A DNA stretch of 64,000 bases from Candidatus Eisenbacteria bacterium (GTDB lineage Bacteria; Orphanbacterota; Orphanbacteria; Orphanbacterales; Orphanbacteraceae): contig JAFGGD010000044.1 of NCBI GenBank assembly GCA_016930695.1, positions 29,192 to 93,191 of the forward strand, in the 5' to 3' direction. Positions 18,114-27,009 of this stretch are shown piece after piece. The position numbers and the translations under genes are program-made. Numbering within the stretch: the first letter of the stretch is position 1; each line of letters opens with the position of its first letter. The notes below the pieces were generated by a model. It was given only the letters and a program-made list of their open reading frames with translations, was not told the origin of the DNA and searched no databases.

Positions 18114-18677
18114 ATGGAACATCGATGGATGAGCGTTTGCGCGGCGTTTCTCGTGATCGCCCTTTCGTTCGTCGCCGGTTGCGGCGGGGGAGGAGAGGCG
18201 GACAAAACGTCGGAGGCGGCCGCGGAGAAGAGCGAGGCGGCGGCGGAGAAAGCGGCGCCCCCGGCCGGGGAGAAGGAAGCGCTCCCGGAGGGACCGGAGT
18301 ACATCGCCGAGCTTCTGGACGTCGACCTCTCCGCCAAGGTGGAAGGAGAGAAAGGGCTCTCTTGGATCGTGCGCGAGGAGGGGACAGGCCCGGTTCCGCA
18401 GAAGGGACAGAGAATCCGGGCGCACTACACCGGGTACCTGATGAACGGCACCAAGTTCGACTCCAGCGTCGATCGCGGGCAGCCCTTTGAGACCGAGATC
18501 GGCATCGGCCGCGTGATCCAGGGATGGGACATGGCCTTCACCAGCATGAAGGTGGGCGAGAAGCGGGTCCTCTTCATCCCCGCCCCGCTCGCCTATGGTC
18601 CCCGAGGCGCGGGCGGCGTCATTCCGCCGAACGCGGACCTCGTTTTCGACGTGGAGCTGATCGGTATCGTCCAGTAG
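18114..18677 (+). CDS. FKBP-type peptidyl-prolyl isomerase lipoprotein
   Basis: 187 residues from the ATG at 18114 (AAAAGGAGA upstream). A signal with lipobox FVAGC (Cys23) is followed by an Ala/Glu/Lys-rich linker of AAEK repeats. The FKBP domain (about 75-187) carries HYTGYLMNGTKFDSS, GRVIQGWD and GVIPPNADLVFDVEL, so the active-site Tyr, Phe, Asp, Val-Ile, Trp and Tyr positions are kept. It is a periplasmic foldase, probably anchored to the outer membrane. It has its own terminator and sits between two polymer genes; no direct link to polysaccharide is needed. Confidence 0.93.
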   Translation: MEHRWMSVCAAFLVIALSFVAGCGGGGEADKTSEAAAEKSEAAAEKAAPPAGEKEALPEGPEYIAELLDVDLSAKVEGEKGLSWIVREEGTGPVPQKGQRIRAHYTGYLMNGTKFDSSVDRGQPFETEIGIGRVIQGWDMAFTSMKVGEKRVLFIPAPLAYGPRGAGGVIPPNADLVFDVELIGIVQ

Positions 18678-18699
18678 GCTCGCGCCGCTGAAAACAAGG

Positions 18700-18731
18700 G
18701 GGGCGGTCCGGAGTCGGATCGCCCCTTTTTC
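18700..18731 (+). terminator. intrinsic terminator of the FKBP gene
   Basis: GGGGCGGTCC (18700-18709) pairs with GGATCGCCCC (18716-18725), with one G-T pair, followed by TTTTT. Confidence 0.85.
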
Positions 18732-18809
18732 GACACGGAGACGCGGAGGCGTCCGGCGCGGTAGTATACGGGCGCGGCGGGGAGCCGCGAAAATTGCGGG
18801 GGGCGTCTT

Positions 18810-20336
18810 TTGAGCGGGAGCGGGCATTTCGACACCTCGGCGGTTCGGGCGGACCTGAGGGGGAAGTCGGTCCGCTCCGGCGCGGCGATGCTGGCGGCGC
18901 AAGGGGGGAAGGCGGCGTTCGGCCTCGCCTCGGCGATGGCGCTCGCCCGTCTCCTCACGCCGGACGACTTCGGCCGCGTCGCCCTCGTGGTGGTCTCCCT
19001 CTCCTTTCTCACCATCTTCCGCGACCTCGGGCTTCCCGAAGCGACGGTCCGCTTCGAAGCCATCGACGACGAGCAGGTTTCCACCCTTTTCTGGATGAAC
19101 CTGGCGCTCGCCCTCTTGATCTTCGTCCCCGCGGCCTTCCTCGGACCGTTCTTCTCGCGCGTCTTCCGCACGCCCGGTTTGAACGGGATCACCGCCGCGC
19201 TGGCCGCCCTCTGTATAGTCTATGTGCTCAGTCTCCACCATACGGCGATCCTCCGGAGGAGGATGCGATTCGTCGTCCTCGCCGGAATCCAGGTGGCCGT
19301 GACCATCGTCGCCTCCATCGTCGGGATCATCGCGGCGTGGAAGGGGATGGGGGTCTGGGCTCTCGTCCTGCAGCGCTTCACCAACGGACTCGTCGAAACC
19401 GCGGCCGTGTGGATCTTCTGCTCCTGGAGGCCGCGCCTCCTCTTCCGCTTCGGGGCGATCCGCGGGATGATCCGGTTCGGCGCCTTTTATACGCTCTCCG
19501 CGGCGCTTTACTACGTTTCCCGCCGCGCGGACCGGCTTCTTCTGGGGCGGTTCTCCTCCGCCGGCGCGGTCGGCCTCTATGAAAAATCCTACGAGTGGCT
19601 TCTGCTGCCGGCGGGGAACATCACCGTCCCGATCGGCAAGGTCGCCCTGCCGGGACTGTGCCGCCTCCAGGATGATCCGGCGCGTTTCCGCTCTTACTTC
19701 CGGCGGGCGGCGCTCCTCGTTCTCACGATCACCGTTCCCCTCATTCTCTTCCTCGCCGTCGACGCCCCCCGGTTCGTCCTTTTCCTGCTGGGCGGGCAGT
19801 GGATCGACGCGGTTCCCGTTTTCCGTTTCCTCCTCGCCGTAGCCCTCACCGCCGACTGGGTCATTCTTCTCGGCTGGGTCTACATCGCCCTCGGGCGCAC
19901 GGACCGGGAGTTCCGTTTCTGGGCGGTCGCCGCCGCGGTGCTGGTCGCCGCCTTCCGGATCGGCGCACCCCACGGTCCGGCCGCCCTCGCCGCCTCCTTC
20001 AGCGCCGCCCAGCTCCTCCTCGCCGTTCCGTCGGTGTTCTACTGTTTCCATGGCACCCCCCTTCGCGCCGGGGACTTTTTCGGCGTTTTCGCGCGCCCGA
20101 CGATCCGGGCTGCGGCGGCAGCGGCGGCGCTTCTCCTCTTCCGGCGATTCGTCGCCTTCGACGCCCCCCCGGCGATCGACCTCGCCGCCGGCGCCGCGCT
20201 CTTCTTCGGTGTCTATTGGGGCGCCTGGGCGGCGACCAAACCCGGCAGGGAAACGCTCCGCGCGGATTTCCGGCTCCTCCGGGAACTGCGATCCCCCGCG
20301 CCGCCGTCCCCTTCCCCGCCGGACGCCGTCGACTAG
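18810..20336 (+). CDS. Wzx-like polysaccharide flippase (MATE/MOP superfamily)
   Basis: 508 residues starting at TTG 18810. About 12-14 membrane helices with the flippase start (GKSVRSGAAMLAAQGGKAAFGL), LLTPDDFGRVALV near residue 50, and a GAVGLYEKSYEWLLLPAGNI motif at about 252-270 that is typical of lipopolysaccharide or O-antigen translocases. It would flip undecaprenyl-linked repeat units across the inner membrane. No Wzy polymerase is obvious next to it, and the same cluster also holds an ABC-2 exporter, so two export routes may coexist. The last 30 residues are a Pro-rich cytoplasmic tail. Confidence 0.9.
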   Translation: MSGSGHFDTSAVRADLRGKSVRSGAAMLAAQGGKAAFGLASAMALARLLTPDDFGRVALVVVSLSFLTIFRDLGLPEATVRFEAIDDEQVSTLFWMNLALALLIFVPAAFLGPFFSRVFRTPGLNGITAALAALCIVYVLSLHHTAILRRRMRFVVLAGIQVAVTIVASIVGIIAAWKGMGVWALVLQRFTNGLVETAAVWIFCSWRPRLLFRFGAIRGMIRFGAFYTLSAALYYVSRRADRLLLGRFSSAGAVGLYEKSYEWLLLPAGNITVPIGKVALPGLCRLQDDPARFRSYFRRAALLVLTITVPLILFLAVDAPRFVLFLLGGQWIDAVPVFRFLLAVALTADWVILLGWVYIALGRTDREFRFWAVAAAVLVAAFRIGAPHGPAALAASFSAAQLLLAVPSVFYCFHGTPLRAGDFFGVFARPTIRAAAAAAALLLFRRFVAFDAPPAIDLAAGAALFFGVYWGAWAATKPGRETLRADFRLLRELRSPAPPSPSPPDAVD

Positions 20337-20461
20337 ACCCCTCTCGCGCGCGGCCGCCCCTCCCTTTGGATTCGAGCCCTCCGGTCGATGATTGGAATGG
20401 GAAGAGCGGGTTCCGACCGCTACAATTTGGAATGAACCATTTCACTTTTCGAGGGATGAGG

Positions 20462-22927
20462 ATGGGACGGCCGACGGTCCGCTCGCGGTCGAGAGAGGGT
20501 GAAGGGCGCCGGCCGGCGCGGTTCGTCGCGGACATCGCGGCGTTTCTCGTTTCGTCGCTCCTTTTTCTCGCCCTCCCGGCCGCGTCCTGGGGGGCTTCCT
20601 CCTCGCCCGGAGAGGTCCGGATCGGGGTTGTGATGGAGCGCCTCAGCGCGGAGATCGCTCCGCCGCTCGCCCACGCCTCCGGCCAGGGATGGTGCGCCGC
20701 CGTGAACCTCGCCGGCGTCCCCTATTCCGCCCTCCTGCTCGAGGATCTTCTCGCCGCCGGCGCCGATTCGGCGCTCCGCCGGTGGGACGGGCTGATCCTC
20801 ACCGCCTGCCGCTATGTTCCCGACGAACGCTACGCCGGACTGTGCGATTTCCTGGAGAGCTACCTCGCCGGGGGGGGCGGTTTGATCGTGGACGGGCCGC
20901 CGGCGCTCCGCGACGGGGCGGGGGCGAGACGGAACTCGGAGAGAATCGAGGAGGTGCTCGGCGCGGAGTACGTCGGGTTCCGGGGCGACACGCGCCACAG
21001 GATCCGCGTGGAGAGGGCGGACCATCCGATCACGCGCGCCTGCGCTCCGGGTGAGATGCTGACGCAATGCCTCGACGACGGCCTCCGGATCCTCCGTTTC
21101 CGGGAAGGGGGCGCGGAACTGCTCTCCTCCTGGAGCGCGAAGGACGGATTCCCCTATCTCTCGGTGCGCGAAGGGGACGGGAAGCGGATCGCCCTTCTGA
21201 GCGATTTCGCCGCCTCGGCGGGGACGGCGATCTCCTTCCGGAACCACGAGCCGTCCGGTTTCTACCCGAACCGCCTCTACGATTGCATCGTCCCTCTCGT
21301 GCAGTGGGTCGTGTACGGGAGCGTCGACGACCCCGTTCCGGCGCTGCAGCTCGTCAACGCCGACGCCGCCGTTCTGGCCCGTCTGGACGCCGATTGGAGC
21401 TGGAACGGCGAAGTGCAGGAGAAGGCGGTCCGCTTTCTGACCGGGATGGCGCGGGAGTCGGGGGTGTCGACGGTCTACGGCGTGGTGACCGCCTCCGCCG
21501 CCGCCTCGGGCTGGGAACGGATCGCCCCCCTTCTCAGGGAGATCGAGAGCGCCGGCGGCATCGTCGCGACGCACAGCCGCCGCCACATCATCAACGGAGA
21601 CCTGGACGAAGAGAGCGCCCGGAGCGAGCTGGATTCTTCGGTGGCGGAGATGGAGCTGGGGCTCCGGGAGGCCGGCGGCCCGGACCACCCGATCGATTGG
21701 TTCATCAATCCGAACGACCAGCTTCCCATGGGACGATACGGACTGATCGCGGAGCGGTTCCCGGTCTTCCTCACGCACGGCTATTCGCAGAACGTGCCCC
21801 ACGCCTACGGCGTGATGGAATGGTTCTGCGGAGCGGGCCGTGATCTTTTCGTGCTGAACTGTTCCTCCTCGCCCGACTACGAGTGGTTCTACGCCGAGGG
21901 TTGGGAGCGCTCGGTGTCGGAAGTCTCGGCGCTGCAGGAGTCGATCTTCGACCATATGCTCCGGGACGTGCGGCGCGGCGTTCTCTTCCATCCGATGTGG
22001 CACGACTACTCGATCAGCTCCCGCTCCCTCGTAAAGCCGACCTGGCGGACGCGTCTCCCCCGCTTCCTCGGCGGCGGCATGGAGAAGCCTCCGAGCCACG
22101 CCCCTTATTATGAAGGAATGGCGGCCCGATTCGCTTCGTCGCCGATCTACGCGCCCCGCCCCGTGGAGTTGACGCGCAAGCTGCGCGTGATGGCCGACTG
22201 CGGTTTCTCCTGGACCTCGTCGGAGCGCCGGGCGGACGTGGAGATCCGCCTTCCCCGAGAGGACCCGGACTCGCTGGCGTCATCGACGGGCGGGATGGCG
22301 GTGCGGATCGAGAACCCGCCGGGCCCGATCGTCTCGGTCCGTCTGAACGGAAGGGAACACCGAGCGTTCCGGGACGACCGGGTGATCCTGCCGGACCTGG
22401 AGCCGGGGACGAACCGGATCGCGATCGAGTTCGGGCCGGCGCCGTTCCGGGGGACGAGGCTCGTCTACGTCTCCCAGCGGCTCTCCTCCGTCCGCGTTCT
22501 CGAAGACGGGGACGTGGAAGCGCGCATCTCCTCCCGTTCCCGTGCGCGGTTCACCTTCGAAACAAACCGCTCCTGCGTGCTCATCGGCGCGGACATGCAG
22601 AGTCTCGACAGGCCCCCTTCGCATGCGGCGCGTGGCGTTCTTTTCACCGACGGGACCGTGCGCGTTCATGCCGTCGCCGGCGAGCGCTTCGTCGTCGTCG
22701 AGTCGACGGTCCCTTTCCTCGACTACCGGGAAGGGGAGGGGCGCGTCGAGATCGTGCTCGGCGGAACGGCGGAGGAGGAGAAGCGCATTCGTTTCCACGC
22801 CGCCTCTCCGCCGCGCGCGATCCTCCTGGACGGTGAGGCGGTCCGGGTGACTCGTGACGAAGACGGTTACGCCGTGGAATTGCCGCGGTCCGCCGCGAGG
22901 GGAGGAACTCTGTGCGTGATCCTCTGA
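20462..22927 (+). CDS. large exported protein with amidotransferase-like and polysaccharide-deacetylase-like domains
   Basis: 821 residues from ATG 20462 (GAGGG six bases upstream; ATG 20456 or 20432 possible; the frame is open much earlier but there overlaps the flippase). A signal anchor (21-45) precedes an N-terminal Rossmann-like domain (about 50-290) with RRWDGLILTACRYVPDE and GGGGLIVDGP, like the glutamine-amidotransferase-type domains of glycoside-processing proteins. A NodB-like domain (about 300-560) has Asp309/Asp311 in RLDADW and H371-S-R-R-H375, matching the metal-binding Asp and HxxxH of polysaccharide deacetylases. A beta-sandwich completes it. It probably trims or de-N-acetylates the polymer in the periplasm. 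Its end overlaps the next gene by 16 bases. Confidence 0.7.
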   Translation: MGRPTVRSRSREGEGRRPARFVADIAAFLVSSLLFLALPAASWGASSSPGEVRIGVVMERLSAEIAPPLAHASGQGWCAAVNLAGVPYSALLLEDLLAAGADSALRRWDGLILTACRYVPDERYAGLCDFLESYLAGGGGLIVDGPPALRDGAGARRNSERIEEVLGAEYVGFRGDTRHRIRVERADHPITRACAPGEMLTQCLDDGLRILRFREGGAELLSSWSAKDGFPYLSVREGDGKRIALLSDFAASAGTAISFRNHEPSGFYPNRLYDCIVPLVQWVVYGSVDDPVPALQLVNADAAVLARLDADWSWNGEVQEKAVRFLTGMARESGVSTVYGVVTASAAASGWERIAPLLREIESAGGIVATHSRRHIINGDLDEESARSELDSSVAEMELGLREAGGPDHPIDWFINPNDQLPMGRYGLIAERFPVFLTHGYSQNVPHAYGVMEWFCGAGRDLFVLNCSSSPDYEWFYAEGWERSVSEVSALQESIFDHMLRDVRRGVLFHPMWHDYSISSRSLVKPTWRTRLPRFLGGGMEKPPSHAPYYEGMAARFASSPIYAPRPVELTRKLRVMADCGFSWTSSERRADVEIRLPREDPDSLASSTGGMAVRIENPPGPIVSVRLNGREHRAFRDDRVILPDLEPGTNRIAIEFGPAPFRGTRLVYVSQRLSSVRVLEDGDVEARISSRSRARFTFETNRSCVLIGADMQSLDRPPSHAARGVLFTDGTVRVHAVAGERFVVVESTVPFLDYREGEGRVEIVLGGTAEEEKRIRFHAASPPRAILLDGEAVRVTRDEDGYAVELPRSAARGGTLCVIL

Positions 22928-24399
22928 CGGGTCCGGCGGAGGGGCGGGACGAACGCCCGGCGGCGCTTTTCTTTCTCCCCACCCTCGAGGCGGGAGGAGC
23001 GGAGCGGGTTTGCCTGCACCACGTGAACGGTCTCCGGCGTTTCCGCCCGATCGTTCTGGTGCAGCACCTGCGCGGCGATCTCCTCGACGAACTGGACCCG
23101 GGCGTGCCGGTCCACGTCATCGGCGACCACGGAAGAGGCCCGGCTCCCCGGAAGAGGACCCGGGGCCGTCTGCGCCGCGCCCTCCGCAGGCGTCGCAGGC
23201 GAGCCGTCGTTCGATTCCGCCGTTTTAAGAGGAGGCTGTGCCTCGCCGACTCTCGACTCCGGGCGCGGACGAAGGAACGGTGCGGCCCGCGGACGACACG
23301 ATTGATCGAGGAGGCGGAACGCGTCTTTCGCGCCTCGGGCTGGCGCCTCCGCGCCGGTTTTGTTTTTTTCTTCGTGGGGTGGACCGGCGCCTCCCGCGGG
23401 AGGAGTCGGGACGGGCGCGCTGCCGCGCAACAGGGATGGTCGGCGCTCCCTCTCTGCGTCTGCTTTCTGCTCAAACAGGCGCGTCTGCTCGCCCGTTTCG
23501 CCCGGGAGGAGCGGTGCGTTCTCGTCGTCTCCATCCTCCCCTTCACCAACGGGATCGCGATCCTGGCCAAACTGCTCTTCCATCGGCGGCTGCGCGTTTT
23601 GATTCACGTACATAGCATGAAGAGCCGCTTGATTCGGGAGGAGACGCCCCCGCATGAGCGTTTTCTGATTCGCCTGGTCGTGAAGCACTTGTATGGGAGG
23701 GCGGACCGCATCGTCGCCGCCTCCGAGGGTATCCGGCGCGACCTGGTCGAGCGGTTCGGCGTGCCGGACGGGAAGATCCGCGTCGTGCCGAATCCGATCG
23801 ATCGGGAGCGGTTGCTCGCCCTGGCCGCCGAAACGCCGGAAGAGAACATTTTCGGAAACGGGCGCCCGGTGGTCGCCGCGGTTGGGCGGCTGGTCCGGGT
23901 CAAGGGCTTCGACATTCTGCTGCGCGCATTCGCGCTCCTCCCCGAGGGGATCGGCGCGCGTCTTGTTCTGGTCGGCGACGGCGCGGAGCGCCCCCTCCTG
24001 GAGAAGATCGCCGAAGAGGAGGGAATCGCGGGCCGGGTCCTCTTCGCCGGTTTTCGAGCCAACCCCTGGGCGTACATGGCTCGGGCGCGATGCCTGGTCC
24101 TCTCCAGCCGCACCGAGGGGCTCCCCCTCGTGCTCGGCGAGGCGATCGCCCTCGGCGTGCCGGTGGTGGCCGCGGACTGCTCGCCCGGAGTACGGGAGTT
24201 CGTGCCCGACGAGAACCACGGGCTTCTGGCGCCGCCGGAGGATCCCGCGGCGCTCGCCGTCGCTCTGGAGAGAATGCTCGCGGACGGCGCGCTCCGGGAG
24301 AGGGTCGCCGCGCGCGCGGACGAGAGGGTGCGGCCTTACGAACCGGCGCGGGTGCGGGCCGTCTTCGAGAGGGAGATGGAGGAGGCGTCGGGACGATGA
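22912..24399 (+). CDS. GT4-family glycosyltransferase with an unusual Arg-rich insert
   Basis: 495 residues from GTG 22912. GT-B fold: the N-domain starts FFLPTLEAGGAERVCLHHVN. The C-domain has GRLVRVKGFDILLRAF, LVLVGDGAERPLLE and the donor-site EX7E region SRTEGLPLVLGEAIALG. It would add a sugar from a nucleotide donor on the cytoplasmic face. Between residues about 76 and 180 it carries an Arg-rich, low-complexity stretch absent from its close relative at 24396, with a hairpin plus T-run inside (23342-23372). Folding of the N-domain despite this insert is uncertain. It overlaps the genes on both sides. Confidence 0.85.
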   Translation: MRDPLTGPAEGRDERPAALFFLPTLEAGGAERVCLHHVNGLRRFRPIVLVQHLRGDLLDELDPGVPVHVIGDHGRGPAPRKRTRGRLRRALRRRRRRAVVRFRRFKRRLCLADSRLRARTKERCGPRTTRLIEEAERVFRASGWRLRAGFVFFFVGWTGASRGRSRDGRAAAQQGWSALPLCVCFLLKQARLLARFAREERCVLVVSILPFTNGIAILAKLLFHRRLRVLIHVHSMKSRLIREETPPHERFLIRLVVKHLYGRADRIVAASEGIRRDLVERFGVPDGKIRVVPNPIDRERLLALAAETPEENIFGNGRPVVAAVGRLVRVKGFDILLRAFALLPEGIGARLVLVGDGAERPLLEKIAEEEGIAGRVLFAGFRANPWAYMARARCLVLSSRTEGLPLVLGEAIALGVPVVAADCSPGVREFVPDENHGLLAPPEDPAALAVALERMLADGALRERVAARADERVRPYEPARVRAVFEREMEEASGR

Positions 24400-25661
24400 T
24401 CCAAGCGGATTCGGCCGAGTCCTCCCGCGGGGGTTCCGGCGTTCGGGCCGGGGCTTCAACGCGTGCGCTCTTTCTCATTCGAAGCCTGGAGACGGGCGGC
24501 GCGGAACGCGTTTTTTCCTTGTATGTGAACCATATGGTCGCGATCGAACCGGTGCCGGTTCTGCAGGCGCCGATCGTCTCGGAGGGGAACCGGCTCCGGA
24601 AGGGGCTCGTCGCCCGCGCCTCTTTGGACGGGGGCGGTGAAGGGGGCGTTTCCGCCGGTCTCCGCCGCGTTCTCTCCCGACTCCCCCTTTTGGAGCGTCT
24701 CGTCGAGGCGCGCCGGATCGCCCGGATCGCCCGGCGAGAGGAGTGCCGGCTCCTCTGCTCCTTCCTTCTGAAGAGCAACCGGGTGGCGGCGCTCGCCAAG
24801 CTCTTCTTCCTCTCCGATCTTCCCCTCGTCGTCTGCGTGCACGAGATGCTGAGCCTTCACCTGGAGAGCGCCCATCGTTCCGCGGCGTCGCGCACCCTCC
24901 ATCGCTGGATCGCCCGCCTCGTTCTCCGCGAGGCGGACCGGATCATCGCCGTCTCCGAGGGGGTGCGCCTCGACCTCACGGAACGTCTCGGCGCGTCGCC
25001 GGAGAAGATCGTGGTTCTGCCCAACCCGGTCGACCGGGAAGCGGTCCTGGCCGCCGCCGCGCGCCCCCCGTCCGAGGATCCTTGGGGGGAGGGGGCGGGC
25101 GCGAGGATCGTCGCGGTGGGGCGACTCGTTACGATCAAGGGTTTCGACCTGCTCCTTCGTGCGATGGCGGCGCTGCCGGAAAGCCCGGGCGCCCGGCTGG
25201 CGTTGATCGGCGAAGGGCCGGAGAGGGGGGAGTTGGAGAACTCCGCCGAGCGCCTTGGGTTAGGCGACCGGGTCCGTTTTCTCGGCGAGCTGTCCCGGCC
25301 CTGGACGGTCATCGCTCGGGCGGACCTCTTCGTCCTCCCCTCACGGGAGGACGCCGCGCCCAACACCCTCGCCGAAGCGATGATCCTCGGGTTGCCGATC
25401 GTCGCCGCCGACTGCTCGCCCGGCGTCCGGGAAATGCTGGAAGGGGGTGCCGCCGGCCTGCTCGTTCCGCCCGGCGATCCGGACGCTCTCGCCCTCGCCA
25501 TGGAGCGCCTCCTCGGCGACCGCGCGCTCCGGGAGCGGCTCGCGGCTCGCGCGTCGGAGCGCTCCCGCGCCCACGACCTGGAGGGGGCGGTTCGGCTTTT
25601 CGAGGAGATCCTTCTCCCCCTCATGGACCGCGATAATCATTCACGCTCGACCGCCCTTTAG
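24396..25661 (+). CDS. GT4-family glycosyltransferase
   Basis: 421 residues, start overlapping the previous stop by ATGA. N-domain: LFLIRSLETGGAERVFSLYVN and CVHEMLSLHLE; linker VVLPNPVDREAV; C-domain: VAVGRLVTIKGFDLLLRAM, ALIGEGPERGELE, and SREDAAPNTLAEAMILGLPIV with the EX7E-type glutamates. It is closely similar to the 22912 product and probably arose by tandem duplication, but lacks its insert. A 136-base gap with AT-rich bits separates it from the next gene, so a new transcript may start there. Confidence 0.92.
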   Translation: MIQADSAESSRGGSGVRAGASTRALFLIRSLETGGAERVFSLYVNHMVAIEPVPVLQAPIVSEGNRLRKGLVARASLDGGGEGGVSAGLRRVLSRLPLLERLVEARRIARIARREECRLLCSFLLKSNRVAALAKLFFLSDLPLVVCVHEMLSLHLESAHRSAASRTLHRWIARLVLREADRIIAVSEGVRLDLTERLGASPEKIVVLPNPVDREAVLAAAARPPSEDPWGEGAGARIVAVGRLVTIKGFDLLLRAMAALPESPGARLALIGEGPERGELENSAERLGLGDRVRFLGELSRPWTVIARADLFVLPSREDAAPNTLAEAMILGLPIVAADCSPGVREMLEGGAAGLLVPPGDPDALALAMERLLGDRALRERLAARASERSRAHDLEGAVRLFEEILLPLMDRDNHSRSTAL

Positions 25662-25797
25662 ATACGCTTTCAAAAGATCGATAGTAGATAGAGAGCGAAT
25701 TGCCGGTCTTCGCGCCGGTCCGGGTCCGAAAGAAACCCTTCTTCGGCCGGTCGCGGGGGCGGGCGCCGAGGCGGAGCCCCTCGGGCGAGGCGGGACG

Positions 25798-27009
25798 ATG
25801 ACAACCCAGTCGCCATCCACGGGGAAAGGAGCGATCCTCGTGATCGCCCCCCAACCCTTTTACGAGGACCGGGGGACGCCGATCGCGGTGCTGCAGCTTC
25901 TACGCGCCCTCACCGAGCGGGGGGAACGGGTCGACCTGTTGACCTTTCCCGTCGGCGCCGACATGGAGATCCCCGGCGTCCGCGTGATCCGCGTCGCCAA
26001 TCCTCTTCGCATCCGAAGCGTTCCGATCGGGTTTTCTTTGCGGAAAGTCCTTCTCGATCTTCTTCTCACGCCGGAGATTCGGCGGCGACTGCGAAGCGGC
26101 GCGTACCGCTGCGTCCACGCGGTGGAGGAGTCCGCCTTTCCGGCGGCGCACTACGCCCGCCCCCTCGGCATCCCGGTGATCTACGACATGCAGTCCTACC
26201 TCCCGGAACAGATGCGGAAGCATTTCGTTTTTCGCGGTCCCCTCGCCCAACGGGCGCTCCGCCGGTGCGTGCGCCGGCTCGTGCGGCGGTCGGACCGGAT
26301 CATCTGCAGCAGCGGCTTGGAGGAGCGGGTCCGCGCCCTCGTCCCGAACGCGTGGGTGAGGGAGTGGCGCTTCGCGGGCGAGTTCGCCGAGGCGGTTCCG
26401 GCCGAGGAGATCGCCCGCCAGCGGGAACGGCTGGGGATCGGACCGGAACGCCGCGTGATTCTTTACTGTGGAACTTTCGAGTCCTATCAGGGACTGGATC
26501 TGCTCGCCAAGGCGATCCCCGAGGTAATGCGCCGCGCGCCGGAGGCGTTTTTCCTCCTGGTCGGCGCGGGAGAGAGAGACGCGCTTCGATTCTTGGGCCT
26601 ATCGGAAGGGATGTCGCGGAACGGTTCGCTCCGAATCCTCCCTCGCCGGCCCCGCAGGGACCTTTCGGCTTGTCTCGCGCTCGCCGACGTGGCGGTCTCT
26701 CCGCGCGCTTTCGGCGACAACCTCCCCCTCAAGGTCTTCGATTACATGACCGCCGGTCTTCCGATCGCCGCCACGGACATCATGGCGCACAGGCGCGTGC
26801 TGAACGAAGAGCGAGCCGTCCTCGCGCGGCCGGAAGTCCACGCCCTCACGGACGCCATCGTCCGACTGATCCGGGACCGCGAAGAAGCGGTCCGGCTCGG
26901 CGCGGCGGCGCGCGTCTACGCCGAAGCGGAGCTGGGGTGGCCCGCCTTCGTCGGACGCGTCGCCGATCTCTACGAGGGCGTCACGGGGGGCGCGAAGAGT
27001 GAGCGCTGA
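25798..27009 (+). CDS. GT4-family glycosyltransferase
   Basis: 403 residues; start set at ATG 25798 (GAGGCGGGA upstream), though the frame opens inside the previous gene. The N-domain begins LVIAPQPFYEDRGTPIAVLQLL, a start seen in GT4 enzymes that accept lipid-linked sugars. The C-domain has YCGTFESYQGLDLLAKAI and the donor site RAFGDNLPLKVFDYMTAGLPI, where Lys and Asp replace the more usual glutamate. More distant from the two GT4 genes upstream. The last 11 bases overlap the GT2 gene. Confidence 0.88.
   Translation: MTTQSPSTGKGAILVIAPQPFYEDRGTPIAVLQLLRALTERGERVDLLTFPVGADMEIPGVRVIRVANPLRIRSVPIGFSLRKVLLDLLLTPEIRRRLRSGAYRCVHAVEESAFPAAHYARPLGIPVIYDMQSYLPEQMRKHFVFRGPLAQRALRRCVRRLVRRSDRIICSSGLEERVRALVPNAWVREWRFAGEFAEAVPAEEIARQRERLGIGPERRVILYCGTFESYQGLDLLAKAIPEVMRRAPEAFFLLVGAGERDALRFLGLSEGMSRNGSLRILPRRPRRDLSACLALADVAVSPRAFGDNLPLKVFDYMTAGLPIAATDIMAHRRVLNEERAVLARPEVHALTDAIVRLIRDREEAVRLGAAARVYAEAELGWPAFVGRVADLYEGVTGGAKSER

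Noticed and set aside
19799..20461. In-frame N-terminal extension of the deacetylase-like protein
   Set aside because: It lies inside the flippase gene and is low-complexity; the signal anchor begins only after 20462.
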